From Pseudorhodobacter antarcticus (GTDB lineage Bacteria > Pseudomonadota > Alphaproteobacteria > Rhodobacterales > Rhodobacteraceae): a stretch of DNA of 12,826 nucleotides. A program made the translations under genes and the position numbers. The stretch is from assembly GCA_945861995.1 (NCBI GenBank), contig CAMAWZ010000037.1, forward strand, positions 1 to 12,826, given 5' to 3'. Shown in pieces: positions 1-7,155 of the stretch (its first letter is position 1; the number at the start of each line of letters is the position of its first letter). The notes below the pieces were generated by a model. The model was not told where the DNA came from. It searched no databases and was given only the letters and a program-made list of their open reading frames with translations.

Positions 1-149
1 CTGACTTCATGGCTGCATACAACTTTGGGCGCAGACTCAAGACCCTCAGCGGCCTCACGCCTTACGAATATATCTGCAAGATATGGACATCCGAACCAGA
101 GCGATTCATTCTAAATCCGATCCATCAAATGCTGGGACCAAACACCTAG
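1..149 (+). CDS. IS481-type transposase, C-terminal fragment (5' end outside window)
   Basis: An open frame enters from the left edge (first full codon at base 3) and ends at TAG 147-149, giving 48 residues that begin DFMAAYNFGRRLKTLSGLTP and finish LNPIHQMLGPNT. The block YNFxRRLKTLxGLTPYE, followed by a Trp, an EPERF motif and an LNP...PN tail, is how many proteobacterial IS481-family (DDE, rve superfamily) transposases end. The enzyme would catalyse cut-and-paste or copy transposition of its own element; the catalytic DDE residues lie outside the window. Because the natural C-terminus and stop are present, this looks like the intact 3' end of the gene, cut only by the window boundary. Whether the whole element is complete cannot be judged. 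The family call rests on recalled resemblance, not a search; IS3-group relatives are the main alternative. Confidence 0.8.
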   Translation, partial: DFMAAYNFGRRLKTLSGLTPYEYICKIWTSEPERFILNPIHQMLGPNT

Positions 150-358
150 TTCGTATACGAGAGAAGATAGTTTTCTTTCCTAACCATTTTGGGCACATTT
201 CGAACATTTCGACTATATTTGTACTTATCTTAAGGTTATACTGTGGTTTGATGCCGCCTGATTAAAAATGATCAGTTGGTTGTGGGCTATTCGCATTGGC
301 GCGCTTGGACGCCGCGGATGCCAACCCTGTAAACCCAAAGCTCGCTTTTCGCACACCC
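150..358. other. Gene-free region between the transposase end and the glyA terminator
   Basis: I see no convincing gene here. The first part (about 150-275) is clearly more AT-rich than the rest of the window, and the remainder is GC-rich like the chromosome. The 3' terminal inverted repeat of the insertion element should lie shortly after base 149, but I cannot place it without the other end. Bases 195-212 are two exact tandem copies of ACATTTCGA. A 62-codon frame on the minus strand (225-413) has no visible ribosome binding site, runs through the terminator hairpin and has no family resemblance, so it is not called. Confidence 0.6.
195..212. repeat. Two exact tandem copies of ACATTTCGA
   Basis: Bases 195-203 and 204-212 are identical 9-mers with no gap, in the AT-rich segment just after the transposase gene. 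The 9-bp period is close to one helical turn, so a protein-binding site is possible, but nothing else supports a function and chance is not excluded. Confidence 0.55.
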
Positions 359-396
359 AAATAAAACGGCGACAGTGGCCTAAGCCAGCGTCGCCG
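359..396 (-). terminator. Rho-independent terminator of glyA
   Basis: Bases 367-396 form an imperfect hairpin. CGGCGAC pairs with GTCGCCG, then there is a 2x2 internal mismatch, then TGGC pairs with GCCA around a CTAA loop. On the minus strand the stem is followed directly by TTTTATTT (366 down to 359). It begins about 46 bases after the glyA stop codon, so it fits as the intrinsic terminator of glyA. Read on the plus strand, the tract after the stem is poorer in T, so the orientation assigned is minus. Confidence 0.8.
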
Positions 397-442
397 CGAT
401 AATATTTTCGCACTTATAAGGGCCTTACCCCCGCCCCGTCAC

Positions 443-1735
443 TCACAAATCCGGATAGATCGGGAACTTCTCGCACAGCGCCTCAACGCGGGCTTTGACC
501 GATGCTTCGACAGCGCCGTTGCCGTCTTCGCCGTTCTTGGCCAGCCCGTCCACCACTTCGACAATCCAATCGCCGATCAGGCGGAACTCATCTTCGGCAA
601 AGCCGCGTGTGGTGCCTGCTGGGGTTCCCAAACGGATGCCGCTGGTGATGGCGGGCTTTTCGGTATCAAACGGAATACCGTTTTTGTTGCAGGTGATATG
701 GGCGCGGCCAAGGGCCTTTTCGGTGGCGTTGCCCTTGACGCCTTTGGGGCGCAAATCAACCAACATCAAGTGGGTGTCTGTCCCCGATGTCACAGTGCCA
801 AGCCCGCCCTTCATCAACTGATCAGCCAGCGCTTGCGCGTTTTTGATCACTTGCGCCTGATAGGTTTTGAACTCGGGGCGCAGCGCCTCGCCGAAAGCCA
901 CTGCTTTGGCGGCAATCACGTGCATCAGCGGGCCGCCCTGAATACCAGGGAAAATCGCCGAGTTGAACTTTTTCGCCAGCGCCTCGTCATTGGTCAGGAT
1001 CATGCCGCCGCGCGGGCCGCGCAGGGTTTTATGCGTGGTTGTGGTGGCCGCATGGGCATGGGGGAAGGGGCTGGGGTACAGGCCCGCGGCCACAAGACCC
1101 GCGAAATGCGCCATATCCACCAACAGGTATGCGCCGACCGAATCGGCAATTTCGCGCATCCGCGCAAAATCGATGATACGCGGTATAGCGCTGCCGCCTG
1201 CAATAATCAGCTTTGGCTTATGCTCGGTCGCCAGCGCCTGTACTTGGTCATAATCCAACTGCAAATCTTGCGCGCGCACGCCGTATTGGATGGCTTTGAA
1301 CCATTTGCCCGATTGGTTTGGCGCCGCCCCATGGGTCAGGTGGCCGCCAGCATCAAGGCTCATGCCCAAGATGGTGTCATGCGGTTGCAACAGGGCCAAG
1401 AACACGCCTTGGTTGGCTTGGCTGCCCGAATTGGGCTGCACGTTCGCAAAAGAACAGCCAAACAACTGGCAGGCGCGATCAATCGCCAAGTTTTCGGCAA
1501 TATCCACGTACTGGCAGCCGCCGTAATAGCGCTTGCCCGGATAGCCTTCGGCATATTTGTTGGTCATCACCGAACCCTGCGCTTCCATCACGGCGCGCGA
1601 AACGATGTTTTCGGATGCAATCAGCTCGATCTCGTGGCGCTGACGGCCCAGTTCTTTGGTGATGGCCCCAAATAGTTCCGCATCGCGGTTGGCCAGAGTT
1701 TCGCTGAAAAAGCCTACGTCACGGCTGGCACTCAT
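443..1735 (-). CDS. glyA: Serine hydroxymethyltransferase
   Basis: GlyA is the cytoplasmic PLP enzyme that interconverts serine plus tetrahydrofolate with glycine plus 5,10-methylene-tetrahydrofolate, the main source of one-carbon units. The protein is 430 residues, slightly longer than the 417 of E. coli GlyA. Clear landmarks are ELIASENIVS near residue 37-46, the YPGKRYYGG substrate loop near 65-73, LVDMAHFAGL near 205-214, and the PLP-binding Lys at about 236 in TTTTHKTLRGPRGG. The C-terminal domain is complete, ending FPIYPDL. I chose ATG 1735 because AGGAG sits 7 bases upstream; a longer frame from TTG 1753 would run through that ribosome binding site. The gene is transcribed alone, with its own terminator downstream and a divergent NAD kinase gene upstream. 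No insertion, frameshift or missing active-site residue is visible. Confidence 0.97.
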   Translation of the reverse strand: MSASRDVGFFSETLANRDAELFGAITKELGRQRHEIELIASENIVSRAVMEAQGSVMTNKYAEGYPGKRYYGGCQYVDIAENLAIDRACQLFGCSFANVQPNSGSQANQGVFLALLQPHDTILGMSLDAGGHLTHGAAPNQSGKWFKAIQYGVRAQDLQLDYDQVQALATEHKPKLIIAGGSAIPRIIDFARMREIADSVGAYLLVDMAHFAGLVAAGLYPSPFPHAHAATTTTHKTLRGPRGGMILTNDEALAKKFNSAIFPGIQGGPLMHVIAAKAVAFGEALRPEFKTYQAQVIKNAQALADQLMKGGLGTVTSGTDTHLMLVDLRPKGVKGNATEKALGRAHITCNKNGIPFDTEKPAITSGIRLGTPAGTTRGFAEDEFRLIGDWIVEVVDGLAKNGEDGNGAVEASVKARVEALCEKFPIYPDL

Positions 1736-1868
1736 CGGGCATCTCCTAAGCAAAGGGTTTTAAAAAACGATTTTATTGGTTGTAGGGCAAGGTATGGGTC
1801 TAGGAAAGGCCGGAAGCGACAGATTTTTTGCGCCCCCCGCCGCTGACCGCAAACCTATACGCGATTGC
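1736..1868. promoter_or_regulatory. Divergent glyA / nadK intergenic region
   Basis: Both genes fire outward from this stretch, so it must hold the glyA promoter and probably that of nadK. On the minus strand TTGCCC is followed 17 bases later by a TTTTTTAAAA tract, a loose candidate for glyA -35/-10 elements. For nadK I see no convincing -35/-10 pair. No known riboswitch fold was recognised. The outward arrangement is certain; the individual promoter elements are only suggestions. Confidence 0.4.
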
Positions 1869-1903
1869 GCTTGAGTTTGCCGCAAAGCGCGGCAAACTCA
1901 AGC
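1869..1903. repeat. Perfect 15-bp inverted repeat just upstream of nadK
   Basis: GCTTGAGTTTGCCGC (1869-1883) pairs base for base with GCGGCAAACTCAAGC (1889-1903) around a 5-base AAAGC loop. It ends 15 bases before the GTG start of nadK and just before the ribosome binding site. As RNA it would be a very stable leader hairpin; as DNA it is a dyad that could bind a regulator. There is no T-run after it, so it is not a typical intrinsic terminator. Confidence 0.85.
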
Positions 1904-1918
1904 CATGGGGGATCTACC

Positions 1919-2671
1919 GTGACATTGCCGCGCATTGCCTTTTTTGCCAGCCCTGCTGCCCAAGATGAACTGGCCGCGCTGACGGCCAAGCACGGCCAAT
2001 GCGCGCCCGAGGCGGCCGATGTCATCGTGGCCTTGGGCGGCGATGGATTTATGCTGCAAACCCTAAACGAGGCATATGGCCTGCCGATTTACGGCATGAA
2101 TTGCGGCACGGTTGGCTTTTTGATGAACGAATATGACGAGCGCGATCTGCCCGCGCGCCTTGCGCAGGCGGAAGTGGCGGTCATTCATCCCCTTGCCATG
2201 CGCGCAGTCGACACCTCAGGGCGCGAACACCATGCTCTGGCCATCAACGAAGTATCGCTTTTGCGCGCTGGCCCGCAGGCGGCCAAGCTGCGCATTTCCG
2301 TCGATGGGCGCGAACGCCTGCCCGAATTGATCTGCGATGGCGCGCTCTTGGCCACGCCAGCGGGGTCAACCGCCTATAACTATTCCGCCCACGGGCCCAT
2401 TTTGCCCATAGGTTCAGACGTGCTGGCCCTAACCCCCATGGCCGCTTTTCGGCCCCGCCGTTGGCGCGGCGCGCTGCTCCCTAATGCTGCCGTGGTGCGC
2501 TTTGACGTGCTAGAGGCCGACAAGCGCCCCGTGCGCGCCGATGCCGACAGCCGCCCCGTGAATGATGTGGTGATGGTCGAAGTGCGATCAGACCCCAGCA
2601 TTTCGCACCGCATCCTGTTTGACCCAGGTCACGGGCTGGACGAACGGCTGATTGTCGAACAGTTTGCCTGA
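1919..2671 (+). CDS. nadK: NAD kinase
   Basis: NAD kinase phosphorylates NAD to NADP in the cytoplasm with ATP or polyphosphate, setting the cell's NADP(H) pool. The product is 250 residues, compact compared with about 290 in E. coli and, as I recall, usual in Rhodobacterales. The family marks are all present: VIVALGGDGFML with the GGDG motif at about 40-43, the NE pair at about 110-111 (ALAINEVSLLR), and DGALLATPAGSTAYN at about 140-154. I chose GTG 1919 because GGGGGA lies 6 bases upstream and the protein then begins MTLPRIAFFAS. An in-frame TTG at 1865 would add 18 residues encoded by the perfect hairpin, which is unlikely. The gene is divergent from glyA and convergent with prpE, so it is probably transcribed alone. 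Any link to the NADP-dependent malic enzyme nearby is inference. Confidence 0.94.
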   Translation: MTLPRIAFFASPAAQDELAALTAKHGQCAPEAADVIVALGGDGFMLQTLNEAYGLPIYGMNCGTVGFLMNEYDERDLPARLAQAEVAVIHPLAMRAVDTSGREHHALAINEVSLLRAGPQAAKLRISVDGRERLPELICDGALLATPAGSTAYNYSAHGPILPIGSDVLALTPMAAFRPRRWRGALLPNAAVVRFDVLEADKRPVRADADSRPVNDVVMVEVRSDPSISHRILFDPGHGLDERLIVEQFA

Positions 2672-2790
2672 TTTTCGCCCTACCAGCTTACCTCACCCGC
2701 TTCTCTTTTTCCCAAATATCCTCGCGGGGTGAGGCGCGAAGCGCCGAGGGGGGCGCGAAAGCCCCCCTTGCCGATGCAGCAAACCACCCA
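2672..2790. terminator. Stem-loop block between the convergent nadK and prpE ends
   Basis: Three short stems lie in a row. CCTC (2720-2723) pairs with GAGG (2731-2734), GGCGC (2733-2737) pairs with GCGCC (2741-2745) around GAA, and GGGGGGC (2748-2754) pairs with GCCCCCC (2761-2767) around GCGAAA. The first two overlap and would compete. A T-rich tract (2702-2710) and an AAATATC word (2714-2720) precede them. The position between two convergent genes suggests shared transcription termination or 3'-end protection, but no proper U-run follows a stem on either strand, so intrinsic termination is not proven. Confidence 0.5.
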
Positions 2791-4683
2791 TTAGCCTTTG
2801 GCGTAACCCAGCGTTCGCAGCGCGGCGGTAATCTCGTCTAAAATGGCAGGGTCATCGATGGTGGCGGGCATTTTCCATTCGGTGCCGTCAGCAATTTTCA
2901 CAATCGTCCCGCGCAGGATTTTGCCTGACCGCGTTTTGGGCAGGCGGTCAACCACCACCGCGCGTTTGAAATCGGCCACGGGGCCGATTTTCTCGCGCAT
3001 CAGGGCCACGCATTCTGCAACCACATCTTCAGCTGCCCGCGCGGCCCCTTTGTTCAGGCACAAAAACCCCACGGGGGACTGGCCCTTTAGCGCATCCGCC
3101 ACGCCGACAACGCAGCATTCGGCCACGTCTTTATGCCCTGCCAAAACCTCTTCCATCGCGCCGGTAGACAGGCGGTGGCCTGCGACGTTGATCACGTCAT
3201 CCGTGCGGGCCATGATGTAAAGATAGCCATCATCGTCGATATAGCCCGCATCGCCTGTTTCATAAAACCCAGGGAAATGGGACAGATAGCTTTTCACAAA
3301 CCGATCTTCCGCGCCCCACAGGGTGGGCAAGGTGCCAGGCGGAAGGGGCAGCTTGACTGCAATCGCGCCAAGCTGGCCTGCAGGCACAGGGTGCCCGCCC
3401 TCATCGAGCACCTGCACGTCATAGCCGGGCATGGCCACAGTGGGGCTGCCGATTTTCACGGGCAGCGCCTCGATGCCGAGGGGATTTGCGGCAATGGCAT
3501 AGCCAGTTTCTGTTTGCCACCAATGATCGATGACGGGCACTTTGATATGGGTCTGCGCCCAGATCACGGTGTCAGGGTCGGCGCGCTCGCCTGCGAGATA
3601 CACCGCATTCAGGCGGGATAGGTCATAGGTTTGTGGCAGTTTGCCATTCGGGTCTTCGCGTTTGATCGCGCGCAGGGCGGTGGGGGCGGTAAAGAACGCG
3701 CGCACGCCATGTTCGGCAATCACGCGCCAAAAGGTGCCCGCATCGGGGGTGCCGACGGGCTTACCCTCGAACACAATTGTGGTGCAGCCCGCAATCAAGG
3801 GCGCATAGCAAATATAGGAATGCCCCACCACCCAGCCCACATCAGAGGCCGCCCAAAACACATCGCCGCCGCCGCAATCATAAATTGCCCGCATCGTCCA
3901 GTTCAGCGCGACCAAATGGCCCGCCGTGGGGCGCACCACGCCCTTGGGCGCGCCTGTGGTGCCGCTGGTATAAAGGATATAGGCAGGATGATCGCCGGAT
4001 ACGGGCACACATTCTGCAGGGGTCACGCCATATTGGAACGTATGCCATGCCACGTCGCGGCCAGGGGTTAGGCTGGCTACTTCTTGTTCGCGCTGCAAAA
4101 TCACGCAAAAATCGGGCTTATGGGTGGCCATATCGATGGCAGCGTCCAAAAGGGGTTTGTAATGCACCACGCGGGTGGGCTCGATCCCGCAACTGGCGGC
4201 GATAATCGCGCGGGGGGTGCAATCATCAATCCGCACGGCCAGTTCGGCCGCCGCAAAGCCGCCGAACACGACGGAATGGATCGCCCCAAGGCGCGCGCAG
4301 GCCAGCATCGCCTCTAACGCTTCGGGCACCATCGGCATGTAGATGATCACGCGGTCGCCCTTTTGCACGCCCTTGGCACGCAGCGCGCCCGCGAGGGTGG
4401 CAACACGGGTTTGCAATTCGGCATAAGTGATTTCACGCTTGGAATGGGTAACGGGGCTGTCATGAATAATGGCGATGCGGCCCCTATGCCCCGCATCGAC
4501 ATGGCGATCCACGGCGTTGTAGCAGGTGTTCACTTCGGCATCGGTGAACCATTCATACAGCGGCGCGCGGGTTTCGTTCAGGGCGCGGCTGGGCGGGGTG
4601 ACCCAAGAAATCCCCTGCGCCGCCTGCATCCAAAATGCCTCGGGGTCGGCCTTCCAACCCTCATAAACCGCGCGGTATCCCAT
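2791..4683 (-). CDS. prpE: Propionyl-CoA synthetase (propionate--CoA ligase)
   Basis: PrpE activates propionate with ATP and CoA, via propionyl-AMP, to propionyl-CoA, which Rhodobacterales assimilate through the methylmalonyl-CoA route. The 630-residue protein has the full acyl-adenylate synthetase plan. An ACAS_N start (MGYRAVYEGWKADPEAFW) leads to the nucleotide loop YTSGTTGAPKG at 238-248, WWQTETG at 388-394, YETGD at 474-478 and the hinge region AGHRLS at 501-506. The catalytic Lys is at 588 in LPKTRSGKILRGT, the lysine that is reversibly acylated in this family. Features such as SCGIEPTRVVHYKPLLD, LAGERADPDT and EWKMPATIDDPAILDEI mark PrpE rather than Acs, and it differs clearly from the acs gene at the right end. 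ATG 4683 follows GGGAGG by 6 bases. The gene has its own 190-base upstream region. Activity on acetate or other short acids is possible. Confidence 0.93.
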   Translation of the reverse strand: MGYRAVYEGWKADPEAFWMQAAQGISWVTPPSRALNETRAPLYEWFTDAEVNTCYNAVDRHVDAGHRGRIAIIHDSPVTHSKREITYAELQTRVATLAGALRAKGVQKGDRVIIYMPMVPEALEAMLACARLGAIHSVVFGGFAAAELAVRIDDCTPRAIIAASCGIEPTRVVHYKPLLDAAIDMATHKPDFCVILQREQEVASLTPGRDVAWHTFQYGVTPAECVPVSGDHPAYILYTSGTTGAPKGVVRPTAGHLVALNWTMRAIYDCGGGDVFWAASDVGWVVGHSYICYAPLIAGCTTIVFEGKPVGTPDAGTFWRVIAEHGVRAFFTAPTALRAIKREDPNGKLPQTYDLSRLNAVYLAGERADPDTVIWAQTHIKVPVIDHWWQTETGYAIAANPLGIEALPVKIGSPTVAMPGYDVQVLDEGGHPVPAGQLGAIAVKLPLPPGTLPTLWGAEDRFVKSYLSHFPGFYETGDAGYIDDDGYLYIMARTDDVINVAGHRLSTGAMEEVLAGHKDVAECCVVGVADALKGQSPVGFLCLNKGAARAAEDVVAECVALMREKIGPVADFKRAVVVDRLPKTRSGKILRGTIVKIADGTEWKMPATIDDPAILDEITAALRTLGYAKG

Positions 4684-4759
4684 AGTATGCCTCCCTCAAA
4701 GCTGGCACTGGTTTACCCCCACACAGACCGCTCGCGCAAGGATTAGGCGCAGCTGCCCC

Positions 4760-4774
4760 GCAAAATTGCAAATT
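4760..4774 (-). promoter_or_regulatory. TTTGCAA-containing candidate operator upstream of prpE
   Basis: On the minus strand this reads AATTTGCAATTTTGC: one near-complete TTTGCAAA-type half-site followed directly by a weaker TTTGC half-site, about 85 bases before the prpE start. The ScfR-family regulator PccR of Rhodobacter sphaeroides is reported to need paired TTTGCAAA sites, spaced by 4 bases, upstream of pccB. The resemblance is partial because the second half-site and the spacing do not match, so this is a candidate only. Confidence 0.35.
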
Positions 4775-4799
4775 CTGCGCCAAGCCTTGCCGACGGATG

Positions 4800-4866
4800 C
4801 CTTCGGCGAAGGTATTTACGCCAAAATGAAAGCGCTTTCATTTTGGTTCAAATACCTCCCGCGGAG
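4800..4866. repeat. Composite palindrome downstream of maeB
   Basis: A perfect 26-bp palindrome (4821-4846, half-site CCAAAATGAAAGC) is flanked by GGTATTT (4811-4817) and AAATACC (4850-4856), which pair with each other across a 3x3 internal mismatch. Both flanks continue into small stem-loops: CCTTC/GAAGG at 4800-4812 and CTCC/GGAG at 4856-4866. The whole begins 10 bases after the maeB stop on the minus strand. It probably ends or stabilises the maeB transcript, though no T-run follows it. It also lies upstream of prpE, so a DNA-binding role is possible. Confidence 0.75.
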
Positions 4867-4875
4867 CGTCCCGCC

Positions 4876-7155
4876 CTAGCCGTAATGCGCCACGGGCGTA
4901 CCTGCGAGGGCTGCAATATTCAGCAGGCCCCGCGCGGTGATAGATGGGGTCACGATATGGGCGCGGTTGCCCATGCCCATTAGGATGGGGCCAACTTCCA
5001 GCCCGCCTGATTTCATCTTAAGAATATTGCGGGCGGTGGATGCGGCATCGGTAAAGGCAAAGATCAGCACATTGGCGGCCCCTGACAGGCGGGCGGCGGG
5101 GAACATCCGCGCGCGCAGATCGGGGTCTAGGGCGGCGTCTATGTTCATCTCGCCCTCGGATTCAAAGTCCAGATCGCGGGCGCGCAGGATGTCCATCGCC
5201 GCGCGCATACGGCGGCCTGAATCGCTGTCAAGGTTGCCAAAGTTGGATGCCGAACACAGCGCCACCTTTGGGGTCACGCCAAAGCGGCGGGCATGGCGGG
5301 CGGCCCCTATTGCAGTCAGCGCGATTTGTTCGGGGGTGGGCACGGGGTTGACCTGCGTGTCGGCAATGAACAGCGGGCCGTCTTCCAAAATCATCAGGGA
5401 AAGCGCGCCTTGGGGGGCGTGCCCACCCGTGCCCAGCACTTTGTTGACATAGCCCAAATGCCACAGATACTGCCCAAGGCTGCCGCAGATCAGGCTGTCA
5501 GCGTCGCCGCGATGCACGGCGATTGCGCCAATTGCGGTGGTGTTGGTGCGCATAATCGCGCGGGCGGTGTCGGGGGTGACGCCTTGGCGCGCCAGCAGTT
5601 CGTGATAGCTGCTCCAATAATCGCGGTAGCGGCTATCGCTTTGCGGGTTGATAATCTCGAAATCGCGTTCGGGCAGGATTGGCAGGCCGGCGCGTTCGCA
5701 CCGTGCGGCGATCACATCGGGGCGGCCGATTAGGATGGGGCGGTGAGTGGTTTCTTCCAGCATCGCGTTGGCCGCTCGCAGCACGCGCTCGTCCTCGCCT
5801 TCGGCAAAGATGATGCGGCGGTTGGCGGTTGCTGCCGCCTCGAACACGGGGCGCATGACGAGGGCGGATTTAAATACCGAACTGTCGAGCGATTCTTTAT
5901 AGGCATCAAGATCGGCAATCGGCCTTGTGGCGACGCCTGTCTCCATTGCGGCGCGGGCCACGGCACTGGCCACCACGCCCATCAGGCGCGGATCAAAGGG
6001 TTTGGGGATCAGATAATCTGGCCCGAAGGTCAGCTTTTCGCCGCTGTAGGCCGCCGCCGCCTCGGCGCTTGTCGTGGCGCGGGCGAGCTGCGCGATACCG
6101 TCGATACAGGCCAGTTGCATGGCGTCATTGATCTGGCTGGCCCCCACATCCAGCGCGCCGCGAAAGATAAACGGGAAACACAGCACGTTATTGACCTGAT
6201 TGGGAAAATCGCTGCGCCCTGTGGCGATGACGGCATCGGGGGCCACGGCGCGCACGGCATCGGGCAAAATTTCGGGGGTGGGGTTGGCAAGGGCAAAGAT
6301 AATCGGGCGCGGTGCCATTTTGACAACCATATCGGGGGTTAGAACGCCTGGGCCAGACAGGCCCAGAAACACATCTGCGCCGCCGATGACATCCGCGAGA
6401 GTGGCCTCGCTCGTCCCTTGGGCATAGGCAAGTTTTTGCGCCGTCATCTGTTCGTTGCGGCCATTGTAGACAAGGCCAGCCAGATCGCACAGCCAGACAT
6501 TTTCGCGTTTGACCCCAAGTTTCAGCAGCATGTTTAGGCAGGCAATGCCAGCCGCTCCGCCGCCCGTCGAGACGATTTTAACATCTTCAAACCGCTTGCC
6601 CGACACATGCAGCGCGTTGGTCATGGCCGCGCCCACCACTATGGCGGTGCCGTGTTGGTCATCGTGGAACACGGGGATATTCATGCGCGCGCGGCAAATT
6701 TCTTCGACGATAAAGCAATCGGGGGCTTTGATATCTTCTAGATTGATCGCACCAAAAGTGGGTTCCAGCGCGCAGACAATATCGGCCAGTTTGTGCGGAT
6801 CGGGTTCGTTCAGTTCGATATCAAAGCAGTCGATATTGGCGAATTTCTTGAACAAAACCGCCTTGCCTTCCATCACGGGCTTGGATGCCAAAGGGCCGAT
6901 ATTGCCAAGGCCCAGAACGGCGGTGCCGTTGGTGACGACCGCGACCAGATTGCCGCGCGCGGTATAGCGCTGGGCTGCCAACGGGTCGGCCTTAATCTCG
7001 AGGCAGGCTTCGGCGACGCCAGGGGAATAGGCGCGGGCAAGATCTTGGCCATTGGCCAAAGGCTTGGTGGCGCGGATTTCAAGCTTACCGGGTTTTGGAA
7101 ATTCGTGGTAATCTAGCGCTGCTTGGCGGGCGTTATCAGACCGTGTTTCGTCCAT
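4876..7155 (-). CDS. maeB: NADP-dependent malic enzyme with C-terminal phosphotransacetylase-like domain
   Basis: MaeB oxidatively decarboxylates malate to pyruvate and CO2, usually making NADPH, and links the TCA cycle to pyruvate during growth on acids. The 759-residue protein matches the hybrid MaeB size. The N-terminal malic domain carries YSPGVAEAC at about 43-51 and MEGKAVLFKKF near 95-105. HDDQHGTAIV lies near 164-173, with the dinucleotide fold STGGGAAGIA near 196-205 and GRSDFPNQVNN near 313-323. From about residue 425 to the end (KSALVMRPVFEAA, FAEGEDERVLRAA, LIFAFTDAASTARNILK) lies the PTA-like domain, which in E. coli MaeB is regulatory and senses acetyl-CoA rather than being catalytic. 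I chose ATG 7155 over the adjacent GTG 7158 because AAGGGAG then sits 8 bases upstream. NADP rather than NAD preference is assumed from the architecture. The gene is divergent from the VOC-cupin gene. Confidence 0.94.
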   Translation of the reverse strand: MDETRSDNARQAALDYHEFPKPGKLEIRATKPLANGQDLARAYSPGVAEACLEIKADPLAAQRYTARGNLVAVVTNGTAVLGLGNIGPLASKPVMEGKAVLFKKFANIDCFDIELNEPDPHKLADIVCALEPTFGAINLEDIKAPDCFIVEEICRARMNIPVFHDDQHGTAIVVGAAMTNALHVSGKRFEDVKIVSTGGGAAGIACLNMLLKLGVKRENVWLCDLAGLVYNGRNEQMTAQKLAYAQGTSEATLADVIGGADVFLGLSGPGVLTPDMVVKMAPRPIIFALANPTPEILPDAVRAVAPDAVIATGRSDFPNQVNNVLCFPFIFRGALDVGASQINDAMQLACIDGIAQLARATTSAEAAAAYSGEKLTFGPDYLIPKPFDPRLMGVVASAVARAAMETGVATRPIADLDAYKESLDSSVFKSALVMRPVFEAAATANRRIIFAEGEDERVLRAANAMLEETTHRPILIGRPDVIAARCERAGLPILPERDFEIINPQSDSRYRDYWSSYHELLARQGVTPDTARAIMRTNTTAIGAIAVHRGDADSLICGSLGQYLWHLGYVNKVLGTGGHAPQGALSLMILEDGPLFIADTQVNPVPTPEQIALTAIGAARHARRFGVTPKVALCSASNFGNLDSDSGRRMRAAMDILRARDLDFESEGEMNIDAALDPDLRARMFPAARLSGAANVLIFAFTDAASTARNILKMKSGGLEVGPILMGMGNRAHIVTPSITARGLLNIAALAGTPVAHYG

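Noticed and set aside
225..413. 62-codon minus-strand frame after glyA
   Set aside because: It runs through the glyA terminator hairpin, lacks a ribosome binding site and resembles nothing I know.
698..1675. 325-codon open frame on the plus strand
   Set aside because: It lies entirely antisense to glyA, has no family resemblance and is rich in His, Arg and Gln, as expected from the reverse complement of a GC-rich gene.
1736..1753. TTG start for glyA six codons upstream
   Set aside because: The codons would encode the ribosome binding site AGGAG of the ATG at 1735; homologs begin near that ATG.
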